Assembly: GCF_033807575.1 (NCBI RefSeq)
Contig: NC_084718.1
Span: forward strand, 17,439,991 to 17,503,990
Source of the DNA: Cydia pomonella
Taxonomy: Eukaryota; Arthropoda; Insecta; Lepidoptera; Tortricidae
Direction of reading: 5' to 3'
Length of the DNA: 64,000 bases
The notes under the pieces are model-generated. The model saw nothing but the letters and a program-made list of their open reading frames with translations, ran no database searches and had not been told where the DNA came from. This document shows positions 24,113 to 35,928 of the stretch, piece by piece (within the stretch, counting starts at the first letter, position 1; each line of letters begins with the position of its first letter). The translations under genes were made by a program, and so were the position numbers.

Positions 24113-24289
24113 TAAAATTGTTAACTTTTCAAGGAAAACTAATTTAGGCATTGTAGTTAAAGTACCTGCATTAAGAAATAATTACGGAGTGTATTTTATG
24201 ACTAGATTCAAAGAAAAGCAAATTCTACTTAATACCAAGACCTATACAAATTCTTAACCCATCTTCTAAATGTAAGACATGTAAAATTG

Positions 24290-24420
24290 TGGATTTCTAT
24301 CACAGAAGGGTCCTTATGCTTCAAGTGCAATAAGGTCCTTTCCATCTGAAATTCCAACAGAAATTCTGATAAAAAGGTCCTTACTGCACATAACGCATAA
24401 GGACCCTTCTCTGATGGAAA
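24290..24420. mobile_element. palindromic MITE-like element
   Basis: Arms ATCACAGAAGGGTCCTTATG and CATAAGGACCCTTCTCTGAT face each other, with inner GGTCCTT repeats. Confidence 0.65.
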
Positions 24421-25770
24421 GCTACAATTCATCGCAAGTCTGCGAAGCTATAAAATAAACCTTTCCCATAAAATCCATTATTCCTATAACCGTCAATGAA
24501 AATGACTCAAAATTCAACCGTACGAGTATTACATTAAGGTTTAAATCTGTTAAACTTACCGTTTGTTTATTTGTTTTCTACGATTTTGGCTCACGTCAGA
24601 AACAGTTCTCAGTTGTCTTTAACTTTGTATGTTCATAGAACTTATTATAAACTATCTGTTCGCTTCAAGTCGGCCATTACCTCCCGGCCCGTTTCCCCTC
24701 CTCTCCCCCTCTGACGCCTACTACCGAATACTTTACAGGTACAATTACTAGTACTGTCGACAAAAAATAATTTTGTACTATATTTCTGTTGACGCTACGT
24801 CGTTTTACATATATTTTTTATGATATGACATTAATGTGTTGCGACGACGCGACGCAAATTCAACGCAACGCACCAGTGTGGCCTTACTAAGTTTGATGCA
24901 TAGGGCCTCAAAGGGTCCATGCATAGGGTCCACGCAAAATGGTAAGTACATTGGTAGAGCCGTGTTGCTTTCCTTGGCAATAGCCGTTGCTATGTTATAT
25001 TTCTACCAAAAAAAAATCGTATTTTTTTCTTTTAGTATAAATGGTATTTCTTGTATTTTGTTAATGTTGGATTGAGTTATTGTGGAATATTTCCATATAA
25101 AATTAAACTACATTAGTATTAGCATTAAACATTAGGTACCTAGTGTTTTTTTTACTAAAACATTATATTTGTACAAATGGGAGAACCTCAAAGAGTGGTC
25201 TACTCGTAACTAGACGAGAACATATTCATCGGGGCTCGTACCCGACCTATATGTCATCTGCAAGGCTGGGAAAAACGCCCGTTATTTTGAAAACATAACC
25301 ATAATTCAGGACCCATTTATGAGTTGAAAATGTTCTCGCAGTCTAGGAACGTGATTGCGGCATATTTAATAATTGACATTGGTATAAGGAAGTCTCCGTT
25401 GTTCGGAACAGGGTCATGTTTTCAAAATGACGTGTGCTTTTCCGAGCCTTGCTCATCTGCAACACGCATCGTCAAAATGAAATAAGTCATTGCAAAGAAA
25501 AATAAAATAACCTGCCACCGGTAAGTAACTGGCACAAAAAGCGTGTGTTTATAGTATCAGTTACAACGGTTGTCCGTATGCAATCCCTTGCAATACAAAG
25601 CACGGCCACTATAGCCTGTTATTACGAATCGCAAGCAATCGAGATAACTCATCGCGGGGCGTTGAGCGTGGTGATGAGCGGAGTGGTTTGCGGTTTTTAT
25701 TGCAGCTTTGGCACGGTTATGTGAATTGTCACTTATGATGGGCCTACAAAACACGCTCCGATGTCGTTCG
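24421..25770. other. intergenic DNA, nothing recognised
   Basis: AT-rich sequence with short ORFs that resemble no protein. A pyrimidine-rich patch lies at about 24680-24720. Confidence 0.4.
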
Positions 25771-25870
25771 AAGCATATTTCAAAGCCTTCGAGTTAGATG
25801 TTTACTACTTACTTACTTGGCTGGTGCGATGACCCAAAATGAGTCTTGGCCTCCAACACAAGAGCACGCC
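25771..25870. repeat. perfect 100-bp inverted repeat, left arm
   Basis: The exact reverse complement of 26493-26592, 622 bases away. It contains a LINE 3' end plus about 36 bases of non-LINE flank, so the duplication is not just two LINE insertions. Confidence 0.92.
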
Positions 25871-25955
25871 ACTTTGCTCGGTCCAGCCGAGCTTTCGCCG
25901 ACGCCGAGCTCACGGAGATCTGCCTCCATTCTATCCGCCCAACGATATTTAGGAT
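25871..25955 (-). mobile_element. LINE ORF2 C-terminal remnant
   Basis: Together with the left arm, the minus strand reads GHPKYRWADRMEADLRELG and, in a shifted frame, LDRAKWRALVLEAKTHFG before a stop and an AAGTAAGTAAGTA tail. It resembles the C-terminus of non-LTR retrotransposon ORF2, with a frameshift. Confidence 0.7.
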
Positions 25956-26492
25956 GACCAACAGGAAAAATGAAACCAATTGCATTGCGTTACAACAAAA
26001 TTGTTCTACCGTTAGATATCTAACCCTGGACTTGGCTTCTTTATAGATAGGTACTACGTACCATATTTCATTTTGATAGTAAGTAAATATTTATTTTAGT
26101 AATATAGTTTCGTTATAAATAATAACTTATTTTGTATATTTTTTTGTTGTTTTTGTGTTTTTGGGTCGATATATATTTCCTAAAGGGCAAATATGTATTA
26201 CCTATAGCCGGGCATCAAAATGAAAGTAATAGGTATTTAAAAGCTCTAATTGATATAGTCATAGTCCTAAATTATTACACTATTGTCTTAGGTTTAGTAC
26301 CTGTAAAAACAGTTGTAAGTGTGGGAAAAAAAAAATCTTATGCTCATATTCCATTAGATTTCTCTTTGGTATAATATGTCAAATGTGCTTTAGTATTATA
26401 GGAAAGAGAAACCGTAGAAGCCGAAAACATAGCCCCAAGCAGTAAAATTACTCGCAATTGGTATGAATATATGTTCAATAAAAATATACCTA

Positions 26493-26592
26493 GGCGTGCT
26501 CTTGTGTTGGAGGCCAAGACTCATTTTGGGTCATCGCACCAGCCAAGTAAGTAAGTAGTAAACATCTAACTCGAAGGCTTTGAAATATGCTT
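26493..26592. repeat. perfect 100-bp inverted repeat, right arm
   Basis: The exact reverse complement of 25771-25870. Its outer end, ATATGCTT, is also the first part of the minisatellite that follows. Confidence 0.92.
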
Positions 26593-26699
26593 ATTAAGTA
26601 ATAATAAATATGCTTATTAAGTAATAATAAATATGCTTATTAAGTAATAATAAATATGCTTATTAAGTAATAATAAATATGCTTATTAAGTATAATAAT
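26585..26699 (+). repeat. 23-bp minisatellite, five units
   Basis: The unit ATATGCTTATTAAGTAATAA plus TAA starts at 26585, 26608, 26631, 26654 and 26677. The first four starts are followed by identical units; the last unit is slightly changed. Confidence 0.92.
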
Positions 26700-26812
26700 C
26701 AGAGGTACCTACCTAAGTAATTTATTGGGTCGCGGCATATAAGCTTAGTTTACTTAGACGCCATAATCAAAGGAAATCAATTTCAGTAACAAGAAGGCTC
26801 AACTAACCAATA

Positions 26813-27190
26813 ACAAAGAGAATTTGAATTAGAGGTGGATTGCCAAAGAAAATTTTATAGCCATAGTAAATTTACTGCCATCTTTTAGAACGCCATTTGA
26901 CTTTGATCCTTGTTCTTTCACTAATATGTGTTAAATTTGTTGAATATCAAAAAGTGGCGCAATCTTAACGTGCATCGGTTAAAGGTTGTGGCGCCATCGC
27001 TCGAAACGATGCCAGCATACGTTTAGATGGCGTCACTTTTTGATATTAAAAAAAATACATATCAGTGAAAGAATAAGGATCAAAGTCAAATCGGGTTCTA
27101 AAAGTTTTAATCATGTCAAAAGATGGCAGTAAATTTACTGTGGGTACAAAGTTTTCTTTGACAATCCTCCTCTATTTCAAATTCTCTTTG
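26813..27190. mobile_element. 378-bp foldback element
   Basis: Two arms of about 180 bp are inverted copies, starting ACAAAGAGAATTTGAA and ending TTCAAATTCTCTTTG. Both contain the GATGGCAGTAAATTTACTG and CAAAAAGTG.CGC blocks. No ORF. Confidence 0.8.
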
Positions 27191-27453
27191 CCACTAACTT
27201 ACCTACATATTTTTTTCAAAATCGCTACGATTTTGTCACGAAGCTCACATCCCAGCATCAAAGATTCGCCGCCATCATAAAACAGCCGTAAGCTCGAGCC
27301 ATAACTCCGAGCTATGTCTTCATAGCCCGAGGTTCATCGACACAGCAGTATGTGCTGCAGCATTCTAGGGTAGGGTCTGCGTTTTGGGAGGTCTAATGAC
27401 GCTTTTAATACCTGCTTTCTTAGTTACCGATTGTAACCAATCTTGATTAGGTA

Positions 27454-27605
27454 CAGTCACGTCTCAAATTATCGATACGGACAAAGTGCCAAAAATATGT
27501 ATACACGAGCTTATTGCCTATATACTAGTGTATACATATTTATGGCACTTTGTCCGTATAGATATTTCACGTCTGAAAATATCTATACGGACAAAGTGCC
27601 AAAAA
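27454..27605. mobile_element. CAGTCACGTC MITE, rearranged copy
   Basis: CAGTCACGTCTCAAATTATC is followed by two further CACGTCT/GGACAAAGTGCC blocks, so an extra partial arm is attached to one end. Same family as 16022-16654. Confidence 0.65.
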
Positions 27606-28242
27606 TAAGTACCTAAAATATTTTTTGGATTTCGCATGCTCTAAAAGTCAGTCATTGCTGGTCTATGAAGTGTGTAGAAAGTGATACGTTTCTGCGCTAG
27701 AGCATTTTACTTTCCAAGTACCTACGTTTTTTTTTACGATAAACTATTAAAATCTGGTTTTAAATGGATTTGTTTTACAATGAAAAATCCGCCTAACATA
27801 TTTCGAAGTTGCGATAGCAGTTAACATACCATGTTGATTTATTCAAACTATATTAATAAGGGGCTTGTCTCAGCAAAGTTGCAGTTATACTTCTTTTCCT
27901 CATCATCATATCTTCCGTCCTCTTCTGGACAACAGCCCCATTCAAGAACCTGACCGGTTAGCATAACTTGCGTTCTCGCGCACGGCTCAAAACTTGAAGT
28001 CTCATGGAGTCGCACGGGAGAACGCAAGTCATGCTAGTCGGTCTGGACTACACTTTTGATTGAATCAATCTTTTTACTTTAACTTACCGTACCTTATTGT
28101 TGAGGACCACACATATAGATCGTGTCATTCACGAAGACGCGTGCCTTAACTCGTAATGCCATGTTATTAAAGGTTAGATTTGACAAATCTGCGCGTCATC
28201 GTGGATGACACGAACTATACTTACGATGTCTGCGGTGGCAGC

Positions 28243-28630
28243 ATGGTTCTTTTTTTATCACTTGTCACTATGCCCGTCACTTTTGAGCTTACATACTTGT
28301 TAGAACGTGACAGACATGGTGACAAATGATAAAGAGCCGACATCTTAGCTATGGAAGGTAGAGGTAAGGAAGAAAATCTCCATATACCAAAAAGTGTCCG
28401 ACATAAAACAATAAATAGGTGGCGCTACAATACCTAGAATACCTGAGAAAAAATCTAATCATAGACAGCGCACTTCACTCCGTCAATAACGCCTAGGTTC
28501 TTAGCTACTCTAGCGCTACTCTGGAGAGATTTGGAACTATTGTTTATAGCTGACAGCTGGAAACTTTTGCAACATTCTGCCTAAGGAATTTCTGTTCCTT
28601 GCCTCTACCTCCCATAATCTTAGCCCGACT
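28243..28630. mobile_element. palindromic MITE containing a nested 267-bp MITE
   Basis: Outer element of the 14932-15395 family (GCAGCATGGTTC; CACTTGTCACTATGCC and GGTGACAAATGAT arms). The insertion at 28350-28616 splits its right end. Confidence 0.7.
28350..28616 (+). mobile_element. 267-bp MITE, TATGGAAGGT family, with 8-bp target duplication
   Basis: Ends TATGGAAGGTAGAGG and CTCTACCTCCCATA, flanked by ATCTTAGC (28342-28349 and 28617-28624). Third intact copy of the family. Confidence 0.88.
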
Positions 28631-28859
28631 GAATTGTCTTTGGCGATTGATGTACCTGGTAAATGGTACGGTTTGTACATCTTGTTGTTCCATAATTTAA
28701 CGTTTTTTTAGTTTTGTGTATACAAACCTTAACATATATAATACCGTATGTTTTGTGTCAGGGACAAGAACCTGAAGATATCAATTAAAGGCTGAACATA
28801 AATCGCGCTGCACTCGCAGGACAGTGCGTTTATTATACGGCTGGTAATGGGGGTATTAG

Positions 28860-28940
28860 GGCGGGGCGGAAGGATTTAATAAGCGAGCGGTGCGGCAAAT
28901 TGCGAGCGCCCGCGCAGCGCCGCAGGCGCGATTAGGGATG
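28860..28940. other. GC-rich, CpG-rich patch
   Basis: Contains AGCGAGCGGTGCGGC and GCGCCCGCGCAGCGCCGC in otherwise AT-rich intergenic DNA. It has no recognisable coding content; it may be a regulatory patch. Confidence 0.35.
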
Positions 28941-28996
28941 GGACGCAGTCGACACCGAAAAACTACCAAACTATTATATAGACCAAAACTACAACT

Positions 28997-29240
28997 GAAG
29001 CGCCAATTACATCCACACTTCTCCGTATCGGGCCCGAAATCAATCGCGATGTCGGGCCTGATAATCGTATTCCGTTACACGGAATATTAGCACGTCGTTT
29101 GAAATATTTGAAATGGAAAAAAATGGTTAATTAGAAACAAAGTATTTTAGTGTTTGGTGAAACGGAAAAATACTCTTGCTCGGGCCCGAAATCGGGTTTG
29201 ATATCAGGCCGAATAAACTGTGGATGTAATTGGCACTTGA
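28997..29240. mobile_element. palindromic MITE, GCGCCAATTACATCCACA ends
   Basis: The left end AGCGCCAATTACATCCACA and the right end TGTGGATGTAATTGGCACTT are inverted copies. Inner GGGCCCGAAATC blocks are also repeated. The short plus-strand ORF is a by-product. Confidence 0.7.
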
Positions 29241-30109
29241 GTATGGTCCACAAAGCTTTATGCAAGGAGTAAATTCCGGTTAGAGCATAAAGCTATGAAA
29301 ACTTAGCAAAAAAAAGTCCAAATTAGAAGAGGGGTTTTAACTAGCCATCACGGGTTCAAAGGAGTTTTGGGCAAGATAGGAGGGGAATCGGAATATAATG
29401 TAATGTGTGTAAACTTATAGACTACATGTATACCTATATAGCTTAAAAGTTTAAAAAAATAATATATCCCGAGAAAATATCGGTCCTGCTTACCTTGGCG
29501 CATCCCTACGGCGTCGTGAGTAATTTATTTCCCATTCAGTGCGCGTCGATTATTATTGTTCCCCGAAAGCATGAAACCGCGCTACATTGTCCCGTAATTG
29601 CGCAGGCTCCAGCATTGATGTGTCTTTTAACCTGACTTATTCCTCAAATAGACCTTTAATACTTGTATTTCTGAAGAATCATTCGTTTTCAAGTAATTTA
29701 TTACACTCATGTTGTTATGACCGATGATAATGTTTACAATAAGAGCTTCAAACATGAACTCTGTAGATTTTCTAGAATTGTGGATAAGGACGTTCCTCTA
29801 CAAGGAGTCCGATTCAAAGGACCTACCGCGGAACAAAAATTCGAAATTTCATTATCTGCGTCTTCACTTTTGCATTTTCGAAAGATAGAGAGGCAGTTAA
29901 CGAAATTTCTATTTTCGTGTTTCCCGGTAGGCCCTCTGAGACTGTAAAGTAGAGAAGCTATTATGAGATTATGACAAAGTACATCGACTTACAGGTAAAC
30001 ATAAGTATATTATAGTTGATCGTGGTTGAACCCATACACTGGGTTTGGTCTGAGAAACTCATTTTCTTGGACGATATTTCCAGCTACATAGTTGGAACTG
30101 TAATCAATG
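29241..30109. other. intergenic DNA with one small repeat
   Basis: A CCTACCGCG.AA-type element lies at about 29815-29945, related to sequence at 8347-8478 and 20280-20440. The rest is unique and non-coding as far as I can see. Confidence 0.45.
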
Positions 30110-30400
30110 TATTTTTTTTATACTACGCCGGTGGCAAACAAGCATACGGCCCGCCTGATGGTAAGCAGTCTCCGTAGCCTATGTACGCCTGCAACTCCAG
30201 AGGAGTTACATGCGCGTTGCCGACCCTAAACCCGCCCCCCCTCGTTGAGCTCTGGCAACCTTACTCACCGGCAGGAACATAACACTATGAGTAGGGTCTA
30301 GTGTTATTTGGCTGCTGTTTTCTGTAAGGTGGAGGTACTTCCCCAGTTGGGCTCTGCTCTAGAACTGGAATGACATCCACTGGCTGTGCCCTACCACAAA
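30110..30400 (-). mobile_element. dispersed retroelement-like repeat
   Basis: Reverse-orientation copy of 7797-8072: GGTGGCAAACAAGCATACGG, then TTACTCACCGGCAGGAACA and CCAGTTGGGCTCTGCTCT. Confidence 0.7.
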
Positions 30401-32029
30401 AAGCGAGATGACATTCACAATGCCCATACCTCTCTTTTGGACGTAGTTTAAGGACGTACCTGGGTCCGAAAATAAATATAAAGGTCTTATGCCTAGGTAA
30501 CTTGTTTTAATGGCCTATGGAATGGATTTAATCCCATCCCATTAACCGAAACATCCTTGGTGATCGCCATCCTTATGTTCTAAATCTAAAGATCTAAGGA
30601 GTTGGAATCTAAGTAGATCACCTCCCTAATTTCCGATAGTACTCTGCTCTCATCCATCAGTTTCCCGTGTACTTACTAAGGTCCCCGGTCCATCTAGTTA
30701 GGGAAATTAGGTACATCTTCTCATGTCGAAAAAGGCCATCGTTTTCTGATTCATGCACCGTCCATTCTGAAGCCCTGCCACGAAAACCGAAAGCTCTTTA
30801 TCTGCCTTTCTATCGCTCGAGTATGCAAGAGCGGTAGGCTCTCTGAGTCTGAATAAGATGATGTTATAAGGACCTATCGCGAAAATCAAGACTTTTTTTA
30901 ACTACAACAAAATTTTTATTTTTTATCTGTGTTTTATTTGTTATCTGCCTCTCTATTTGCGTATTCGAGCAATAGAGACACAAATAGACGAACGAACGAA
31001 GTGATTCGCGGAAGACCCTCTGGGGATTCGTTTTTATAAACGATCTCGCCATCACCACCGGTACCCTTACCACGACTGTCACTGACATATTCGCTAGCGA
31101 GTACGTAAACTAACTCACAATGCATTTTCCTCGTACTGACATTGGTGCAAGCGAGTTGCACTTTAAGGCTGCGGAAAGCTCTTGGTAAGGTAAGATTGTA
31201 AAAAATATTATTATAAAAACAAAAAAACATTATATAGGTATTGTGATCATTGTTTTTCCCTTTTCATTTTCATTTTTAGACAGTCGGTTTTTTTTGTTTT
31301 TCAACCTAAACCCCTCTTATTTCATTTGCGGGCGCCATTTTCAAAATTTATATATCCAATGTCATTACCACAACTCTGACGAATTCAACAACACCTGTCA
31401 TATGTCAAAAACCGTCCAGCCGTCTGGTCCGACGTGCCAAAGAAATGGACATAGGTACATACATACGCTCGAAAAACATCCTTCTGATGCAGTTGGGTAA
31501 AAAGAAAGTTTATTATAATACAATATCAAACCAACCATACCCAACCGTACAACGTTTAACAGATTTAATCAAAGAAAAAGTTTCTATAATAGGCAATTAA
31601 TTAGTTATCGATTATTGTATAGGGATAATAACGTGAAATCGACTGCGTAGATAACGATCAGAGCCAGGTGTGGTCTTTGAGGCGCTTAATTCGGCCATTT
31701 GTATTGCAATGATCGTTTTAGAAATGATGTCAACGATGTCTGGGGCCGATTTATAAATGCCTGTGACTTGTATTACATGTCGACTAAAGGTGTTGTTAGA
31801 AAGATGCCTTGGTATCTCTCGCGTTCTTTAATAGTAGATTGTTTACCAAGGGATGCAAGGCACTCATTTCAGTTGAGGTAGACTGAAATGTAACCTTTTA
31901 CCCGAGTTAAACACTTTACTTACCGACTATTTTTACCTGGTTCTATATATTTTTCTTTAAGATTTATTTGTAGTTTTACATGTAGGTATGTGAAATGTAT
32001 AATTGTTGGTGCAATAATAGTTATTGCAC
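30401..32029. other. intergenic DNA, no gene seen
   Basis: It contains short remnants of the CCTACCGCG-type element near 30775-31025. None of the short ORFs has protein-family character. Confidence 0.4.
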
Positions 32030-32410
32030 ATTGTTTAACCGCTCGTGCTAATATTGATACCCGAGCATGTGAAAGATTCCAAAATTGAACCACGAGCGTA
32101 GCGAGTGTTTCGAGAAGTGGAATCTTGAGCGTTGCGAGGGTTTCAATGCACGAGGGGAAACACAGAATTTTTCACCACACCAAAACAAGGAAACTACTAA
32201 CTATTATGAAATATCAAAAAATTCAAATGAAATCTAATCAAAATGAACGTAATAAAAAAATAATCATTTAAAAGTCAATTCTACTAGCTAACATAATGAA
32301 ACAACTCAAAATATGCATCTGATTACTTTGCCCCACATGTGGATAAAATACAACTTCCTCATTCGTTTTTGAACAATCAAGAGGGCCTTTACCAGTTAGT
32401 GTGGTGAAAA
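32030..32410. repeat. dispersed repeat copy 1 (about 380 bp)
   Basis: It shares GAAAGATTC.AAAATT, GAGAAGTGGAATCTTG, GTTGCGAGGGTTT and a distal AACTCAAAAT...GTGTGGTGAA region with 41290-41655. Confidence 0.6.
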
Positions 32411-33043
32411 GAATATTTACTTACTTACTTACGACTTTTAATTTCGAATGCGTGGAAAGTAAAATACAAGTGTATTTAAAAAACATAACTAGACACTGTG
32501 AAAACAGAGGACAATAGTAGATTGTTAACCAAGGGATAAAAGGCACCCATTTCTGTCGAGGTAGTTTGGCGCTCAAACGCAGTGTGACTTTTCATTTCGA
32601 TTAGTAGGTAAAATAAGTATAAGTAAAGTACATGTGTAGTAAAAAAAACAGGCTAAGTATAATATAAACTTCAGTAGTATTTCTTGAGGGTAACTTTCAA
32701 TACTTTTAATTAATAATTTAGGTAAAAGTATCGTTATTTGTGGAATGGGTGGTTTTTGGGGTATTGGAAATTGTACAACAAATCCATTTAAAACCAAATT
32801 TTAAATGTTTATCGTAAAAAAAAATTAAATAACCTACTTGGAAAGTAAAATGCCCTAGAGCAGGAACTTCTGCACACTTCTTACAATAACAATGACCCAC
32901 TTTCAGAGCTTGAGAAATGAATGATTCAATTTATATGTCTTTCTATTTTTAATTTTATTTGTTTTTATTTATATTATGATATTTTCTTATTAGGATTATT
33001 AAAATGTTACGCATATACCTGGTGTACTCTACTCGTAATTATT

Positions 33044-33493
33044 ACATTACGATACAAGTGCGAAAAATAGGAAATTCAAACGAGTCGCGATAAATTAAAA
33101 CACGACCGAAGGGAGTGTTTTAAATCGACACGAGTTGCGAATTACCTATTCGCACATGTATCGTACAACGTTTTACAGTACATATGGACCTTTAAATGTT
33201 CGACATAGTAACGTAATATACTTATTTTCGCACTAGTGCGGTAAAGTAGCACCATATGTACTGTAATAGTACATTACGATACAAGTGCGAAAAATAGGAA
33301 ATTCGAAACGAGTGGCGATAAATTGAAAAACGACCGAAGGGAGTGTCTTAAATCGACACGAGTTGCGAATTATCTATTCGCACATGTATCGTACAAAGTT
33401 TCACAGTACATTTGGCCATTTAAATGTTCGACACAGTAACGTAATATGCTAATTTTCGCACTAGTGCGGTAAAGTAGCACCATGTGTACTGTA
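33044..33493 (+). repeat. tandem dimer of the TACAGTACATATG element
   Basis: Two units with a period of 227 bp (ATTACGATACAAGTGCG at 33046 and 33273). Each contains CGACCGAAGGGAGTGT and ends in a TGTACTGTAA block. Related single copies are at 12671-12897 and 39613-39907. Confidence 0.8.
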
Positions 33494-33669
33494 AATGTAA
33501 TTTACAAACATTTTGCATGTTGGCTTCATGTCGACTGGTATCACGCCCATATACCACCAAGCCTTGCCTCAAGGGGTGGTCCCTCGTAAACTTTAATGGC
33601 AGGTATCTTGTGAGCAAAGTGAGGCTACAGGGTGAAACACAATATATAAATAAAATTAGGTGCAAAAAC

Positions 33670-33845
33670 ATATTTCATACAAGTTTTTAAATGCTTCTAA
33701 CTCTTATAATAATAATTATGAAATTCCAAAATCAAACGTTGCTGTGGTTGATATACAACAAATTGTGTCATAATATTTTCCATAATGTTAATATCCATAG
33801 AGAAAAATGAGGACTACGTTTGTATGAAAAGGCGATTTTGCGCGG
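33670..33845. mobile_element. half copy of a foldback element
   Basis: It matches the right half of 46766-47104 (CAAATTGTGTCA, AATGAGGACTACGTTTGTAT). Confidence 0.55.
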
Positions 33846-34524
33846 GTGTGTTCCTAATGACGTCCTTGAATCAGCCTGTATTTTATACGAGTATTTTTTG
33901 GTAATTTGTTACTAAAATCCATAATGGTTTATAGACTTCGTCTGCCCAATACTGATACGGCTCTTCTATTTCTAAATATAATACGTATAATTCTCACAGG
34001 AAGTGGGTTCGTGCCTATTGGGTGACCTGACAAATTATAAGGTTTGCAGCAACAAAGTTATCCATGGTACCCCGGTTCATAAAATTCTACGTTTTATTGC
34101 GATAAACGCAATTCTGTCGGGTGCACGGTTATGTTTGTTCAGAATAGACCATGAACTCATTTAAGTAGAACAATCTAGAGTCATAATGGGCAAGATTTGA
34201 CTATGTATAAAAGCCCGGACTAAAAATAAGTAAGTACCTTGCGATAAGACCGCCTGTTGTTACCTGGTTCTATTTTCCTTTAAAATGTAGGTATTTGTAG
34301 TTTTACATGTATGTAAAATGTATAATTATTGGTGCAATAAAGATTATTTACTTACTTATGTTTAAATAACACCAAGATAATACATAGTCCCACCTAAACT
34401 AAGTCAAGTTAATTAAAGCTCCGAGTTATGGACGAATATGAACTCGAATATCTTCGTTTAGAATGTTTAGATGTGACTATTAAGACCAAAGTTGTGGATT
34501 GTAGTCCCTAATGAACATAATTGG

Positions 34525-34695
34525 GTGGTATTAAGGTAGATGTACTAGTGCTTGACGCTGCACTAGTACTCGACATGGGCACTTTATGCCAAAGTGACAA
34601 GGATTAAGTTCGAATACAGAAAAATCTTCGTTATTCAAAACCTATATATCCATGAAATAAAGTGCCCATGTCGTCGAGCACTAGTACTTCTACCT
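34525..34695. mobile_element. palindromic MITE, TAAGGTAGA.GTACTAGTG ends (copy 1)
   Basis: Ends TAAGGTAGATGTACTAGTG and CACTAGTACTTCTACCTTA, inner arms CATGGGCACTTTAT and AAGTGCCCATG. An inverted copy is at 49310-49492. Confidence 0.75.
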
Positions 34696-34949
34696 TATGG
34701 TGTGGTAGGTATGTATGTATATTGTATGTAAAAAATTCTATAAAATATAAAAATAATAATGTTGGTAAAATGTGATACAGATATCTATGTTAACCCTTTG
34801 AAAGTTTGAGCTCATTCTGGGAACCGATGATACAACGGTGAAATTATTTCCTAGTATTGTGACGGGATGACGGATTCTGACATGGGAGGTCTCATTGAGA
34901 CAGGAGGACCGATGTTTTCCTTATTGTTAATAGACTAAAAAAAAAATCG

Positions 34950-35530
34950 ACCAAGAGCAGGTCGGGCCATGCTCAGTGTAGGGTTCCGTAGTATTAGTAG
35001 TAGTAGTAAAACACTTTATTGTACAAAAATAAACTTAAAACAGGAAAGAACACACATCATTTGTACAAAGGCGAACTTATCCCTTTCAGGGATCTCTCCC
35101 AGTCAGAAGTTATGTAGTGACCATTCTGTCAGAACAGGCCAAACGGGGGCTATTATTAAGTATCATGTACATTACAAGCATCAGGGACTAAGGGAGTACC
35201 TTCGCAGCGCTTTGTACGTCTTTTTACTAAGAAGAGAAGATTTTTTGCAATAACTCAAAAACGGCTGGACTGATCATGTTCGCTATAGTTTTTATTGAAA
35301 TTAAGCTTTAGTTTCACGATTTTTTTGGACCCATGGTTCAATATTAGAGGTGTGTGGGGGGGGGGGGGGGACACATTTTTTCTTTCGGAGCGATTATTTT
35401 CGAAAATATTTAAGTAAGTAAAGCGCTGCGAAGGTACTCCCCTACTGTGTTATGCTATTTACTAATAGCCTAGCCTATTAGCCTATTCTGACAGAATAGT
35501 AAAGAACTACGGAACCCTACACTGAGTATG
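34950..35530. mobile_element. palindromic element with nested LINE-like tail and G15 run
   Basis: Outer ends GGCCATGCTCAGTGTAGGGT and ACCCTACACTGAGTATGGCC are inverted. Within, the ACACTTTATTGTAC block reads on the minus strand like a LINE 3' end. A run of 15 G occurs at about 35356-35370. Confidence 0.6.
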
Positions 35531-35655
35531 GCCCGACATGCCTTTGGCCGATTTTTAATAGATATAATAAACTGGTTTACAGCATTTTAATAACCCAATT
35601 GGCATTAAGTAAAAGGATACGTACGGTCACATAATGCCTACATTTTGCGATGCCA

Positions 35656-35928
35656 GACGACCGGTCTGGCCTAGTGGGTAGTGACCCTGCCCTGCCTATG
35701 AAGCCGATGGTCCCGGGTTCAAATCCTGGTAAGGGCATTTATTCATGTGATGAGCAATGGATATTTGTTCCTGAGTCATGGATGTTTTCTATGTATTTAA
35801 GTATTTATAAATATTTATATATTACATATATCGTTGTCTAAGTACCCTCAACACAAGCCTTATTGAGCTTACTGTGGGACTTAGTCAATTTGTGTAATAA
35901 TGTCCTATAATATTTATTTATTTATTTA
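35656..35928 (+). mobile_element. tRNA-derived SINE, full-length reference copy
   Basis: The head GACGACCGGTCTGGCCTAGT contains an A-box-like motif and GGTTCAAATCC a B box. A 180-base body and a TATTTATTTATTT tail follow. The spurious ORF from 35650 translates the head. Confidence 0.88.
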
